DNA from: Aspergillus flavus
Lineage: Eukaryota; Ascomycota; Eurotiomycetes; Eurotiales; Aspergillaceae
Direction: 5' to 3'
NCBI RefSeq assembly: GCF_009017415.1
Contig: NC_092407.1
Location: 3,286,001-3,350,000, forward strand
Length of the DNA stretch: 64,000 nt
In this document: positions 1 to 11,741 of the stretch, in pieces
Numbering within the stretch: position 1 is the stretch's first letter
Layout of the letters: each line of letters starts with the position of its first letter
Notes under the pieces: generated by a model
What the model saw: the letters and a program-made list of their open reading frames with translations, nothing else
The model's database searches: none
What the model was told of the DNA's origin: nothing
Position numbers and translations under genes: made by a program

Positions 1-65
1 GAAAAGGAAAAGGGAGAGAAAAAGAAGCTGAGGAAAAGAAGAAGGCGAGGACAGGAAGACTCAAT

Positions 66-1203
66 CTACTGTCCAAGATGCATATTTGGATCAACAGGAT
101 CCTGATGATGTGGGTGGTGCTGGTGCTGATGATGTTGATGTTGATGTTGATGATGCTGGTGTTGTCCGAACTGATCTCCATGCACCTCCTGACCAAGGGT
201 TTGCATCAAATTCTGCTCAGCGGTTTGATCGAATGCTGCATGAGCACCAGCATCAGGTGGCAGACTGGGAGATGCAGACATGCCGTCATGACCGTGGCCT
301 AAGGCAACCGGCTGAGGGTGTGCGCCAGCTAGGGCCATCATTCCTTTGATTCCTTCGACATGAGCTTTGTCCTCTTCACCTTGCTTCTTCTGCCGCTCTC
401 GTGCTTCACGCTTGGCAGCCTGAGCGGGTGCACGAGTTTTTAATTCACCAGTAACGAACTTCAGGTAGTAGGGAACTTCGATTCCACTCTTAAGGAAGAA
501 AAGTTTCAGGTTGCGTGCCTTGTCTTTGAGCTGAACCTGATTCCGATCTTTCAGTGCTTCACTAATAGTACCTCCAGGGCCAAACATTGCTAGAATCTGA
601 CTCCAGTGGGGCCCCTTGACACGATCTAGACCAGCCATCAATGCATTTTCCTCTTCTGTTGTCCAAGGTCTACGCTGGCTTGGTAGGCCTGACTTGCGGC
701 TACTGGGGGATGACTTCGCCGATGCTGCCATACGAGCCCGCTCGTAGAGGACTTGAGTCGGCTGCGACTGCGAATAATGAGGGATGCCAGGCATATACCC
801 ATGATTGGCAGCTGCAGAATTTGGCCTTCCAGGCATGGAGACTGGGGCGCCATGGTTATATTGTTGGAAATTCGCCTGGATTGGTCCCTGCTGAAAGGTA
901 GGCTGCGTGGGCTGTGGTTGATAACCTGGGGGTGTAGGACTTGGCTGATACTGCTGATGATGAGGAGGCTGCTGAGGTGGAAGCTGGCCACTTGGTTGAG
1001 CAGGAGCATAGCCGTGATAGATTTGTGCACCTTGCTGGGTTGGGTGATGAGGTACATGTTGCTGCTGGGGTTGCTGCTGCTGTTGAATGGGATGTTGAGG
1101 CTGCTGAGGCGCCTGCTGCTGCTGGGTTTGTTGTTGGGGCTGAGGTTGCTGTTGGTGAAGCTGTACCTGTTGTTGTTGTTGCTGTTGTTGTTGCTGTTGC
1201 TGT

Positions 1204-1235
<32 letters not shown>

Positions 1236-2680
1236 TGACTGCTGCTGAGAGCGTCTCAGCCCATGGCCCTGCAATGCAATCTGTGCTGCACGAGCAGCGC
1301 GAGCAACGAGATCACCGTGCATGTTTCTGTCAACGGGAACGTCAGGAGGCTGAGAAGCAACTGAAAATTGGCCTTGAAGGGGAGCGTTGCTTGGCTCTTG
1401 CGTGTCCCCGCTCGAAGAGGATGGCTGACGTCCTTTGGTTATCTTTTTTGACTGAATCAAATTAGTACTTTAGATGCTCTCTACTAAAAGGGATAACTGG
1501 GGCATCGAACCTGCTGATTACTGATCGTATCGAAATTCTTGGTGACATAAGAGCTTAGATCCCTGAGGAAATCTTCCCAATGATACTTGTCTGGCAAGGC
1601 CTTCATCGCTTCTTCATTGTTGATATCGTTGAGGAGGATATCACGGCGCGACTTGGCGCGATTCACAAAATCAGTTTCGCTTGGAGCAAGTTGACGAGTT
1701 CCTGGACGTCTTTCAAGCAGACGCTGCTCTAAGTCATCGGGAAATAAGTCGTACAACAGCTCAGTCCGTGATCGTTCCGTGTTATTCATTGAGGCAATGA
1801 AAGCCTGTGTTTTCAGCTCTAAGAAGAGAGCTCCTTGTACCTTAAGTAGACGACCACCCTCCGGAACAAAAACATCGAGGAAGTTATCATTTAGTTCGGA
1901 GAATCCAATCTCTTGTGTTCCAAAGATGCTGGAGACAAACGAGGCAAGGTTGGCCTTCCTGATGATGTCGACTTGAGAAGACTCTGTGAGCTCAAGTTCG
2001 GTAGCAGACAGGAAGGACTTTTTGGTTGAATACACTTTCTTGGTGTGGTCAAAAAGCGACCTCATGGTAGCATAAGCTTGTCCATTTTCGGAATCCGGCT
2101 CGGAGACAAACGAGGTGATATCCTGATAAGTCGATTTTGCCAGCAGAGATAGAATTTGGGTAGACTGAATGAATGTTAGAACATACTTGATCCATGCAAA
2201 GAAAAAGCGCTGTTCCAAAATTATGCTTACTAGGTTGTCAAGAATGGGCAAACTTTGAATTTTAAGGTGGGAATTTGCTTTGACAAATACCATTCCTTTT
2301 GGAGCCAACTGGCCAGAATTATCTGCCAATTGCTGCTGCCCGATAGCGCATTGTTCCTCGACCCGTTCCGCATGGTTCATGATGCTTGAAATGACTGTAG
2401 CTATATCCGTATCAATGTCCTGGTTGGGTTCCGGTGCCACTGCGCTTTCGGCAGGGGTCCCGATGTGACTAGGTTTGTCATCTTGGCGTTCTACCGTGTC
2501 GACTATACTAGGACCCAGGGCCGAGGCCAACTCTTCTTCGATCTGATTTCCTGGTCCTTGGTCCACAACAGTGGGCGGTTGTGGTGGGAGTGAGAGGTCT
2601 CCTGGCTCCGACTTGAGGCGCGGCTTCTTGGAGGCTCGGGGAGAGACTGCACCGTCGTCTTCCTCGAGGGGCCGGGACAT
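66..2680 (-). CDS. tbf1: Tbf1-type telomere/TTAGGG-repeat binding factor (TRFH-like + telobox Myb)
   Basis: Predicted nuclear protein that binds TTAGGG-type repeats at telomeres and gene promoters. The model is two exons, 2680-1511 and 1451-66, giving about 851 residues. The 59-nt intron is phase 0, with an unusual GTTCGA donor, a TACTAAT branch site at 1461-1467 and a TTCAG acceptor. Residues about 140-375 are helical and resemble the fungal TRFH dimerisation domain. A Gln/Pro-rich linker follows, with 23 consecutive Gln codons. A single Myb/SANT domain sits at about 649-712 (starting RRPWTTEEE) and contains the telobox variant VQLKDKARN. The C-terminus is rich in His and Gln. TRFH plus one telobox Myb is the known arrangement of fungal Tbf1/Taz1-like factors; I prefer Tbf1 because of the Myb sequence, but a Taz1-like role is possible. 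The start at 2680 is the first Met before a Ser/Pro-rich N-terminus with a basic KKPRLK stretch, a possible nuclear signal. Confidence 0.85.
1167..1235 (-). repeat. CAG/CAA triplet repeat coding for polyglutamine
   Basis: Twenty-three consecutive glutamine codons (mixed CAG and CAA on the minus strand) lie inside the Tbf1-like gene, in the linker between the TRFH-like and Myb domains. The CAA interruptions should lower slippage compared with a pure CAG run. More Gln-rich sequence continues on the C-terminal side to about 900. Confidence 0.95.
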
Positions 2681-4245
2681 TTTCGGGGCGACTATAATAT
2701 ATTGAGTTAATGCTCGGTTTCACGTCTATAAAATTATGTAGGAGAGCCTCTTGAGTGAGTTCAAGGGACAATAATGGGCATTCTGCCCTGCTAGTAGGAA
2801 CGGCCGGATGGGAGCAATGGATTGCTGGCAAGACGCGCACATAACTTACCATTGAGATCCTCATCCTGGGGGATAGAAGTTGGAGGAAGCTCAGAAGAGT
2901 CTTGCCCATCGACAGACGGCCCTTCAGCTCGTGTGTTCACCATGTTAGGAACAGTCAAGTCGGTCTGCATTGGACGTTGACTTCCAAGAGCAGAAATAAG
3001 GGCTTAGGGGTAGGGCGCAGGCGTAGGGCTTGCGAGAGGATGAGACGGGCGGATAAATGGCGTGACAGAATTTTCGCCGGGCGGAAAGGTGACCATCAGA
3101 GCCTGAGGCAGCCATGAAGCAACAACTCGGCGGTTTTCATCGCAGTAACTGAATTTAGTAGGGAGGAACACGGTCAAATTTCTCTCATTTCTTGCAGCTC
3201 ATGATTTTTGTGTTCTGCTAATTTGGACGTCTACACCATAAGTCCTCACTACCTGGTTTCAAAGTCAAAATACATAAAAGTATGAGGTCTTGTAGCCTCA
3301 GGCATTCATTCCTTCATTTCGGCTACGCGACCATCCTGTACCTGGTCTATTCGATAGCTAGGAAAACATAGTATCTACGCAGTAGGCTTCTGTGGATCAT
3401 ACCACAATCAAGACCCGCGAGGTCAAACTCCCAAGGAGATTTCTATTCATCTGTACCGTACACGCCTGACTATTACGGTTGCTTTCGTTGGGATGCTACC
3501 TTCCTCAGTCTACACGTCATCGATAGACTATCGTTCCATAGTGAGATATCGTCTCTTGAGTCGCAATCGATCAACGATCAACAAGTTTATCTTGGTACTT
3601 GACTAACTTTTTGCAATCTTTTACTGTGTACCTATATGGAAAAACAGTCCACTGAGTGATACTTCCTTCCGGGAAGGGAAAGAAGCCACTGGCAGTCCGG
3701 TCGAAGACAACTCAACCGAGTGTCTTTGATTTCCATATAAGCCACCTTCGGAAACAAACTGTACCTGCTGAAACTGAAGCATTTGAACGCACTGTCGGTT
3801 ATCGGCCTAACAGTCGCCCTGAGGCGCGCAAGCTAATGGGTTACTTGATTTGCTGAATACTTAGGACCAGGCCTTCTGAAGCTACCAGTATGTACTATCG
3901 CACCGTTCCGGAGGTATACACTGTCAAGAGTATCCACTGGTTCACGGTTCCTCTTACGAAGAAAGTATGAATTTATGTCGTCATTTTCCATGGACTTGCC
4001 AAAGTCAAATGGATGCTACCGGAGCCTAGGCCTCAGAGCCTTTATCCCAATGTTTCTAGCTCTTATACATTCTTCTCCTCCTCCATGTACCTGGCCTTAG
4101 TGAACTGTAATACACCTCTTTCTCCTATTGCTAACTAGGTGCTCTTACTCGCGCTGTTCTTTGTCTTCTATATGTGATTGATGAAAACCAATTTAATAAG
4201 ATATACCCTTCCATGAAGAGAACCATTTGATACCCTCTGCCCACT
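2681..4245. promoter_or_regulatory. Intergenic region between divergent tbf1 and phosphatase-like gene
   Basis: About 1.6 kb between two genes transcribed away from each other, so it should hold both promoters. Short open frames here (for example 3656-3856) show no family resemblance. I see no RNA gene or repeat. Confidence 0.5.
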
Positions 4246-5994
4246 ATGTTAATCTCTAATTTCCATGTCATTACTGCGGCGGCAGCAATACACACATCCC
4301 TGGCTTCTGCCCAAAATCTGGAAGAGAAAGTGTGGGCAGTCGTTGCCTACAACCTTTATGGAGATAGTATCCCATCGGCCCTACCTCGTCCCAAAGCTTT
4401 GACTCCATATGGGGCGAATGAGTTGTATGCGGCAGGATCCGTTTTCCGGGACCGCTATGTTGCGATACATGACAATAATAACACTTCAAATACAAGAATC
4501 CAAAATCTATCGCCATATCTGATAGATGCCGAGGAGGTGGACGTGTTTTCGACCACTGATCCGTCAGTGGTTGCGTCTGCTCAGGCTTTCATGCAAGGCC
4601 TTTACCCACCTCTCGAGAAATCGCTCAACGCAACATTTTCTGATTCCCCCTTCCAACTTGCCAATGGCTCTATAGTCACTGCTCCCTTGGGTGGATATCA
4701 ATATCCCCAAATCGTCACTCTTGATGCGATGGACCCTCGATCAATTAAGCTGGACGGGGATACAGGTTGCCTGCTGCACCAAGTTGCCGATACCGAGTAC
4801 AAATACAGTCCTGAGGCTCAAGAGATCACGCAGGATTCAGCAGCATTTTATAGCAAGATTTACCCATTCTCTCTGTCTGGAGTACTGGATCCTTCTTCAG
4901 CCAATTATGCAAATGCCGTTATGATCTCAGAATACTTGGACTACGAGTCTGTGCATAATGAATCACTATTACATAACGTGAACCAGGATGACATAGACCG
5001 TGCTCGTTCTCTTGCGGACCGCTACGTTTTCGCAACGAATGGCTATATGGACTCAACAGGGACTAATGTCAGTGACCGTATTCGCACTGTTGCTGGGCGC
5101 ACCTTAGCCTCAAGTATCCTGGATGCCTTTAACAACAATATCGACTATCGAGGGACCAACGGAAAAATAGCACTCCTGTTTGGTAATGATGAGCCTGCTG
5201 TCGCTCTTGCATCCCTTATGCAACTTGCGTCACCAAAATATGAAAATTTCTACGGACGTCCAACGCGTGGTGCATCGATGGTGTTTGAACTTTACAGTCT
5301 GGAGAATAACTCCAGCCCCGCGTACCCCGATCCATCTCAGCTTTACGTCCGATTTCTCCTGAGAAATGGAACCCATTCGGCTGACTTCCAATCCTACCCA
5401 CTCTTTGGACATGGACCCAGCAATATAGCTATTCCTTTTACGGAATTTCAAGCAGAAATGGAGGAAGTTTCGCTAGGATCGACGAAAGAATGGTGTCTTC
5501 TTTGCAATTCACAAGCTACGTTCTGCTCTGACGTCTTCGATGGGCATCAGAACCGACCTACTAGCGACAAGGGCCTGAGTCCTGCTGTTGGTGGTGTCAT
5601 TGGGGCTGTTGTTACACTTGTAGTGATTGCTCTCATCTCAATCCTCGGGTTTCTAGTATGTGGTTTCCGCATGAATCGCACTCGACGGTCAAGCCTCGGA
5701 GGCTTCAAAGGGAACAGCAAAATGGCAAGTGACTCTGATGTCACTTTCAAAAATCCTACTTGGGAGGATGTCAAACCAGCAGATACCAAAGAGACTCATA
5801 GCAGCGGTGCTGGTATAACTGTCGTGAGGGGACATGAGCGCACAGGCAGCTGGGAAATGAAAAGCCAACAACCGGCTGATAATAATAATCACACGGGGGG
5901 TGAGCAAGCCGTCTCTCCCTTTAATGAACCAGAGGAGGAGGAGTGGCAAATCCACAGTGCTATACGGCCAGTCACAGCCCGGGAAAGTGTGTAG
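4246..5994 (+). CDS. Membrane-anchored histidine acid phosphatase-like protein, active site degenerate
   Basis: Intronless, 582 residues. It begins with a hydrophobic signal peptide (about residues 1-22, cleavage near ASAQN). An ectodomain of about 420 residues follows with the pattern of fungal histidine-acid-phosphatase proteins: ALTPYGANELYAAGSVFRDRY near the N-terminus, a GLYPP segment, YPLFG late in the domain and the closing Cys-rich EWCLLCN...FC segment. There are many Asn-X-Ser/Thr sites. One transmembrane helix (about 447-472) is followed by a basic stop-transfer RMNRTRR and an acidic cytoplasmic tail of about 105 residues. The catalytic RHGxRxP signature of the superfamily reads LYGDSIP here, so the phospho-accepting His and both Arg residues are missing. 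Phosphatase activity is therefore unlikely; a surface binding or sensing role is inference. Confidence 0.8.
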   Translation: MLISNFHVITAAAAIHTSLASAQNLEEKVWAVVAYNLYGDSIPSALPRPKALTPYGANELYAAGSVFRDRYVAIHDNNNTSNTRIQNLSPYLIDAEEVDVFSTTDPSVVASAQAFMQGLYPPLEKSLNATFSDSPFQLANGSIVTAPLGGYQYPQIVTLDAMDPRSIKLDGDTGCLLHQVADTEYKYSPEAQEITQDSAAFYSKIYPFSLSGVLDPSSANYANAVMISEYLDYESVHNESLLHNVNQDDIDRARSLADRYVFATNGYMDSTGTNVSDRIRTVAGRTLASSILDAFNNNIDYRGTNGKIALLFGNDEPAVALASLMQLASPKYENFYGRPTRGASMVFELYSLENNSSPAYPDPSQLYVRFLLRNGTHSADFQSYPLFGHGPSNIAIPFTEFQAEMEEVSLGSTKEWCLLCNSQATFCSDVFDGHQNRPTSDKGLSPAVGGVIGAVVTLVVIALISILGFLVCGFRMNRTRRSSLGGFKGNSKMASDSDVTFKNPTWEDVKPADTKETHSSGAGITVVRGHERTGSWEMKSQQPADNNNHTGGEQAVSPFNEPEEEEWQIHSAIRPVTARESV

Positions 5995-6366
5995 TGTGCT
6001 GCCTTTCCATAATACTTATGTGCTATTGTTCTCGGACGCCCTTCGTTTCACTTTCAGGTCTTAGTATTTTTAATTATATGTATTCATTTATATTTCTAAC
6101 TACTTATTAGAAGTGATTCTTACTGTTTATTATTTATGTAGAAAAGGAGCTAATTATCAGTCCCAGATCTGGTTGCCCAGTAGTGTGCACTTTCCAGATT
6201 GGGCAGACGACATCACTGTCCATGGACCTTCTGAAAACAAACAACTCAAAGTCTGCATTTCCGGAATATCTCCCTTGTGTTATTTCTCTTCAACCTCTTC
6301 TTACACGAAAGACACATGTCTTCCGTCTAGTTACGCTCCTTCACCTTTCCCTTCCTAAATCGCAAC
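5995..6366. other. Intergenic, terminator of phosphatase-like gene and leader of next gene
   Basis: A 372 bp AT-rich spacer between genes on the same strand. A pyrimidine-rich stretch (about 6331-6357) lies just before the next start codon, as is common in fungal leaders. No other feature seen. Confidence 0.5.
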
Positions 6367-9258
6367 ATGAAGAAGTATGACATCCAAACTCTACTGGCTT
6401 TGAGCCAAAACGCGTGTATAGAACTCAATAAATTCAGTGACCAGGCGCTTGGCTGTATGTACACTTGTTTTGCATTAAAAATAAAAAAAACATGCAAGCT
6501 CAATACTAACTATGCTCGACTATTGATCTGCGACGCAGACAATTTACTCCGCCACAACCATACAAGCACCAACGTTTTAACTGAACAGTTGGTCAATCGG
6601 TCAAGAACAGTGTCGAATATTTCACACCAAACTGAAGCTTCTCTAAACCGCTTACACTGTCCAATTCGTGTGCCAAAAGACCCTCCTCGATCGAGTCGTG
6701 CACAAACTGATGCGGGCTTTGCACGGTTCCTCAAGGATCATACATCCCCGAAGCATCAACGCGTTACTGCTGGTGGCCGTATCGTTCCTATGGAACCACA
6801 GACCCCTGCCCCGAAATTCAAATTGCCTATGCAGAAGAAGGAGGCAAGCGATCACGAGATGGAGGCACTCGGGTCTATTATGAGAATCGAAAGCGAAAGT
6901 TTATCCGGCAATATTCCAATAGGGTCAATGGAGACGAACTCTAACAGAAGCGACATATCAAGGAATTCTGTGAGCCCTACTGGAATCCTCCCGGACCTTG
7001 CAAAGCTATCTCTCACCAATGGCATATTTGACCAAACATCTCAAGGATCAGGATGCCCGCCAATTGTTCCATGGCCCGCGCCGGGATATGCCCTACCTTC
7101 CGGATATTCCGTCGCATTCAACAATCAGCAACTTCCTCGCGTTGATCAGTACCCTCAAATGGCTTATGTACCAGTGTTTCCAGACCAAGCGATGTATGGT
7201 GTTGGTTCGGATATGCACTCAGGCATCCCAGATATGTACCCAAGCTTGAATGTGCAGGGTCCTATGTCTTCTATGCCAACATCGGGCCAGCCACACTTAG
7301 CTGTGTCAACAGCGTCTTCTGATTTTACATCTTGCAGTAATGCTGCTAGTGCGGGCTCTTCCTCAGCTTTCAGTCAGAGCCAACTGAGTTATGAACCCGG
7401 CTATCCGACTTTTGCGCCTCAGGTATATCAATCTGTCGGTAGTCAGTTTCCAGCACCCAAACAGCCACAGTATCTCCCACCAATGTCCCAAGGAATGCCG
7501 CACTTGAAATGCTTGGACGAAGCTAAAAAGCAGTATGAGTCACTTTCATCCCAACTCTCTCGCCTTGACAGGTACATGGCTATACACACCTGGGATATAG
7601 ACTCTCGGTCGAAAAAGGTAATGGTTGAACAGCGGAAGAGTTTGGTGCGAGAGTTGGACGTAGTCCGAATGTATAGAGAGCAGCTGGAACTTATCTTTGG
7701 AAAACCAAGCATGAATGGTTCAAGCGACCAGCAAAGAGTCAATGCTGATTTACTCGTACCGCCTATTACCTATCTAACAGGAAGTATGGCAGACTATCAA
7801 GGTTTCTTGGGACCAGTGTCTTCATCTTCCAGTGCGAGCTGCGCAGGTCAGGCATTGCCTACATACTTGACTCCGCCTACACTCCCGATGCTTTACCCAG
7901 AAAGTGAAGCTTCCATCCCAGTGTTTCCGTGGCAAAACTTGGGAAACCCAGGCTCGGCTGTAGGTGTTAAAGATATGTCCGCAAACGGGACTCTCGGTAA
8001 TCTCAATTTGTCTCAGCAAAATGATGAAACGAGAACGAACCTAAACATAAATCAACGAGACAAGCAAATCCACACCTCAACTTTTAGTGATGAGTCTGGC
8101 AGCACCGGTGATGAACAGGCATCATCTAGGTTGCCATCGCCATCAGATCTTCAACACCTGTACCACAAAATCGAAGAGGCCACAGAGCGAGGCGAACCTG
8201 TTGGCAGACTGCTCAAGGAGTTATCTGTTGTTACCACACAGCTTGTAAAGCAGAAAAGGGAAGAAGGCAGAATATCTCATCGGTCAACACGAGGCAAACA
8301 AAATCTGCCGCCACTTCCAAGCGGTAAACCAGATTCGACGAGAATGACCACAAATGGCAGGCCAATGAAACCTGCAAGCCACCTCTGGGGATCTGAAGCC
8401 CATTTCCGAGAAGCTGTGAGGAGCTGCGGCGACACTTCGTCTACGTCAGACAATGAGGCAAAAGGAAAACTCTCTTCATCCTGTGTGTCCACAACGGACT
8501 CATGGGCTACTGTGCATGAAAGAAGGTAAGTACTACTTCTTAAAGTTTGTTTCTTCCTCGATTGCAAACTCCTAATAATAGCAGCAAGCGCTTGGTTAGC
8601 ATGGGCTCTCTGGAGGATCCCAAATGTGGGAGGAATCCAGAAACCATCTGGGAAAGGTAAGAGCTGCCCAAGCAAATACGTAAAACCTGCTCTGCTCACA
8701 AAATGCTTAAACAGTCCCCGGTCCCTTCCCAAATACAAAATCATGTCAGCTGAGATACATGCTTCAGGTGCTCCACATAATGTTGGATGGATTCAGGGAC
8801 GATTAGAAGACAGGAAAGAGGTCAAGCCGAGCAAGAACACTACGCTACATCGTACCCACAGAGCTCGAGGAGGGGACTCGGGCATGCAGGATGTGAAGCT
8901 GCCAATATCGTCTTTGAATACCCAGCTCCTGAGCCGAAATCGAGGTTTAGTGTTTCAAAAAACAGCTGCTTTGGCAGTTCCTCAAAACGTCAACGTACAG
9001 GCCTATGTTCCCTCTTTTGACGGCCCTGGAGATGCGCCTAGAAACGAAACAGGCCAGCGAACAATGGAAACCGGCGATAGACAGACGCAGGAGACCGCAT
9101 GCTATGATTCAGTTCAAGAGGCTAGACCATGGTATATGCCCAAGCAGCGTCCCAAGCCAAGTCGCGAGACGCTGCGTGACTTTTTTCGCCAAGTCCGAGA
9201 TGAAGAGCGACGTGAAATGCGCGACTCTCACAATGAGGGTCAATCTAATGACCGGTAA
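6367..9258 (+). CDS. Uncharacterised low-complexity protein with N-terminal eIF4E-binding-type motif
   Basis: Four-exon model: 6367-6454, 6539-8525, 8585-8656, 8715-9258, about 896 residues. Intron 1 (84 nt) has a GTATGT donor, TACTAAC branch site and GCAG acceptor, and its length is a multiple of three. Introns 2 and 3 have GTAAGT and GTAAGA donors and join in phase 2. The N-terminus contains YDIQTLLAL at residues 4-12, which fits the YxxxxL-hydrophobic motif by which 4E-BP, Caf20, Eap1 and 4E-T bind the cap-binding protein eIF4E. The middle is Ser/Pro/Gln/Met-rich and probably disordered. It is broken by a charged helical segment (about 354-415, LDEAKKQYESLSSQLSRLD onward) likely to form a coiled coil. 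The C-terminus carries a charged block (RETLRDFFRQVRDEERREM) that looks conserved. I recognise no catalytic domain. Translation control or P-body scaffolding is inference from the motif and its terminal position. Confidence 0.7.
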
Positions 9259-11741
9259 AGCAATCGCCCCATGGCTCCAGTAGCAGCTGTATTATCCTCC
9301 AGGGCTTTTTCCCCTTTCACATGTTATTCTTGGTTTTCGCTTTTAGTATTTGACTGTTTTCTCTGAACACTACAAAAAGGGAACGAAAAGATTGAACAGG
9401 TAAGTGAGCGAATTGGACAAATAGTGTGACAGGCTTATGGATGACGATACTAACTGTAAAATAGGAAGCACGGTTGGCAATCGATACACCATTAGTTTGC
9501 ATAATGTTTTTGACCCCCTTGACATTTTTCATCTTGGGTCGACCACCTTAGGAGATGGGGTTTACGCTTTTGTCTCAAATTAACGTGTTTGAATAATTAG
9601 TATGCATGATGTTCTCGGATGGATATGCTTCGAGGCTTTCGGCTACTCAATTATCTGGAAGGGTAGGCTCCATGTGAATTTGGTGACCACCAAAGGCTGG
9701 TCATCCTGTTTTTAGGTGGATATCTCTATACGAGTTTAGCATGAATCAAGTCTCCTGCTTGAAACTTCTTACATAGACTAAACTCTGCCGCTCGTAATAA
9801 AACCTCCTAGCATTAGCGCCGAGTACTGTATACATACACACTCACTCAACCCCGGAACTGGTTAACTTGGCGGGCTTCTAGTAAGAAAGCACCATCATTC
9901 CGTAGGCCGCATGAGAAGTGGTGAGTTACGGTTCTTGGCATAAATTCATCAACTTAAGACCCACTTATCTACTTAGGCTACATATGATCGGCGTGCCCCC
10001 GATTAGTTCGATACTAAGTACTTAGAAGCTGGTTAGGTAGAATGTATATCTTACAACAGTCCATAGGCGAATTAGATAGGCTTCTTATCCTGCAAGAATG
10101 TATTTCTATTGGTAAATTTGTAATGATGATGGCCCGGCCCTAGTCATCTTCGTGACTCGTAAGTATCGCGTTGACAACCCCGACGAACGACTATCTACAG
10201 GGCAGCATCCGTCCAAGGAGCTTAGTACGATCTGGGAGAAACTGATTAACAAGTAGTATTTTCTCTTTCAGGTGTCCGAGGTTGAAAGACGAACAAGGAT
10301 ACTATCCAGCGCATGCATAACCTTCTCCGGGTATGGGTAGGAGCATCATTATGCCAAAGCGGCGTTCACGGCGAAGTAGACACGCTGCGCTCATTGCACA
10401 GTCTTGATGCACGGAGAAGATGCCATCACCAAGATATTCCCGCGCAGCTCGAAGATATGTGGATTAGTTCACTATGCTAGGTTGTATTTTCTCTCTTTGC
10501 GAATCGTTGATACAGAAGTGACGTGAGCACAAGCTATATCATTACATCGATCCGCTACGGTAGTTACATTGAGACAGGTCTGGCAAGCGAGATATAGTAG
10601 CCTCAATCTGGGTCCTTTTGCATGGGTCTCGGATAAGCCCGTGCTCTGAATCCTTTAAGAAGTTGTCATAAATTTAGCTCTGAAACATCGGGTTCTGGTT
10701 GAGTTATAAGCTGAATGTGAAATATGATATGATGTATGGAGCGTATGTACGTACTGTTTATGTTTTTGCGTGGTGAAGCATTTGTAAACATTGTTTTGTA
10801 ACTCAGTATTGATATAGATGACAATGAGTGAGAGATATTTTTATTTGCCAAGATGATGCGCCCAGCCACGCTAGTCCCGGTTTATTCCTTTGACACTGAC
10901 CAATGACTTGCAAGCGAGGAACCATGTTTTAACCTTCGGCTGTCATTTGGGGCAAATTTGAATTTCTTGAAGAGAGGAGAAAAAAGAGGAGAATGAATGA
11001 AGGAAAAGAGAGCCGATTCAGACAGACAAGATAAATGAAAACGAGAAAAGATGGATAACTACAATCGCCTTATTTCTCTATTAGTAATCAGGAATGGTGG
11101 CAAGTGCTGTATTATTCATACAAGATAGTATGATTTTGTCGGAGTTGAAACCCTAGCCATGACTCGGCATGTCCCGATGTTGCGGAATGGTGAAACCCCA
11201 GACCAGAAGAAGTAGAAACAATCGGGCTGCGGGTGATATTGACCCGTGACTTATCTTGGAAATAGTAAAGTCGATGGCGGTTTTATTGACTAAGCCCGAA
11301 ATTCCCAATCTTTCCTCCACGTCTCCACTTTTGTATTCCCTTCCCCTTCCCTCTTTCTTCTCTTTCTTTCCTCCCTTCTCCATTCAATGTTCCCACCCCG
11401 GGTTGGAGAGGATAGTTTAAATTAACACGCCGTCCCTCGTTCTTCAGTTTCGACTTTCTTTGACCGAATTTGTGCCCCCAGTTCTAGTCCTCCGACGGTG
11501 ATTTGACGGGTACCTGGCTTTCCCCCATGTCACTATCAGTTTGCGGGTGAACGTCCCTTTGATCGCAATCATTAGCACCGCCTTCTCCCCCGCCGTTTCT
11601 AGCCCGTTGCTCGGTCCCCTTCCTTGCATCGATCAATCCAGACTCCCAACTCCTTCTTTACCCTCCCACTAAATTCGATTACTATCAACCTCGTGGAACA
11701 GCCACCCAATCCCTGGTATACGTCCAGGTGAAATCGTCGGC
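9259..11741. other. Long intergenic region upstream of the Nrc-2-type kinase
   Basis: About 2.5 kb with no open frame resembling a protein family. A purine-rich tract lies at about 10970-11014, and a CT-rich tract at 11324-11384 is a typical fungal promoter/leader element for the kinase gene. Long leaders are common for signalling kinases. I cannot exclude an unannotated non-coding RNA or decayed transposon remnant. Confidence 0.4.
11324..11384 (+). promoter_or_regulatory. CT-rich promoter/leader tract of the kinase gene
   Basis: A run made mostly of C and T about 360-420 bp before the kinase start codon. Such pyrimidine tracts mark core promoters and transcription start regions in many filamentous-fungal genes. 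No experimental start site can be read from the sequence. Confidence 0.45.

Noticed and set aside
1501..1511. Minus-strand GGTTCGATGCC resembles a tRNA B box
   Set aside because: No A box or acceptor-stem pairing nearby; it spans the donor junction of the tbf1 intron.
3656..3856. 66-residue plus-strand open frame in the tbf1-phosphatase spacer
   Set aside because: No recognisable domain or conserved features.
9317..9532. 71-residue minus-strand open frame just after the eIF4E-motif gene
   Set aside because: Low-complexity, AT-rich composition with no support; probably the 3' UTR.
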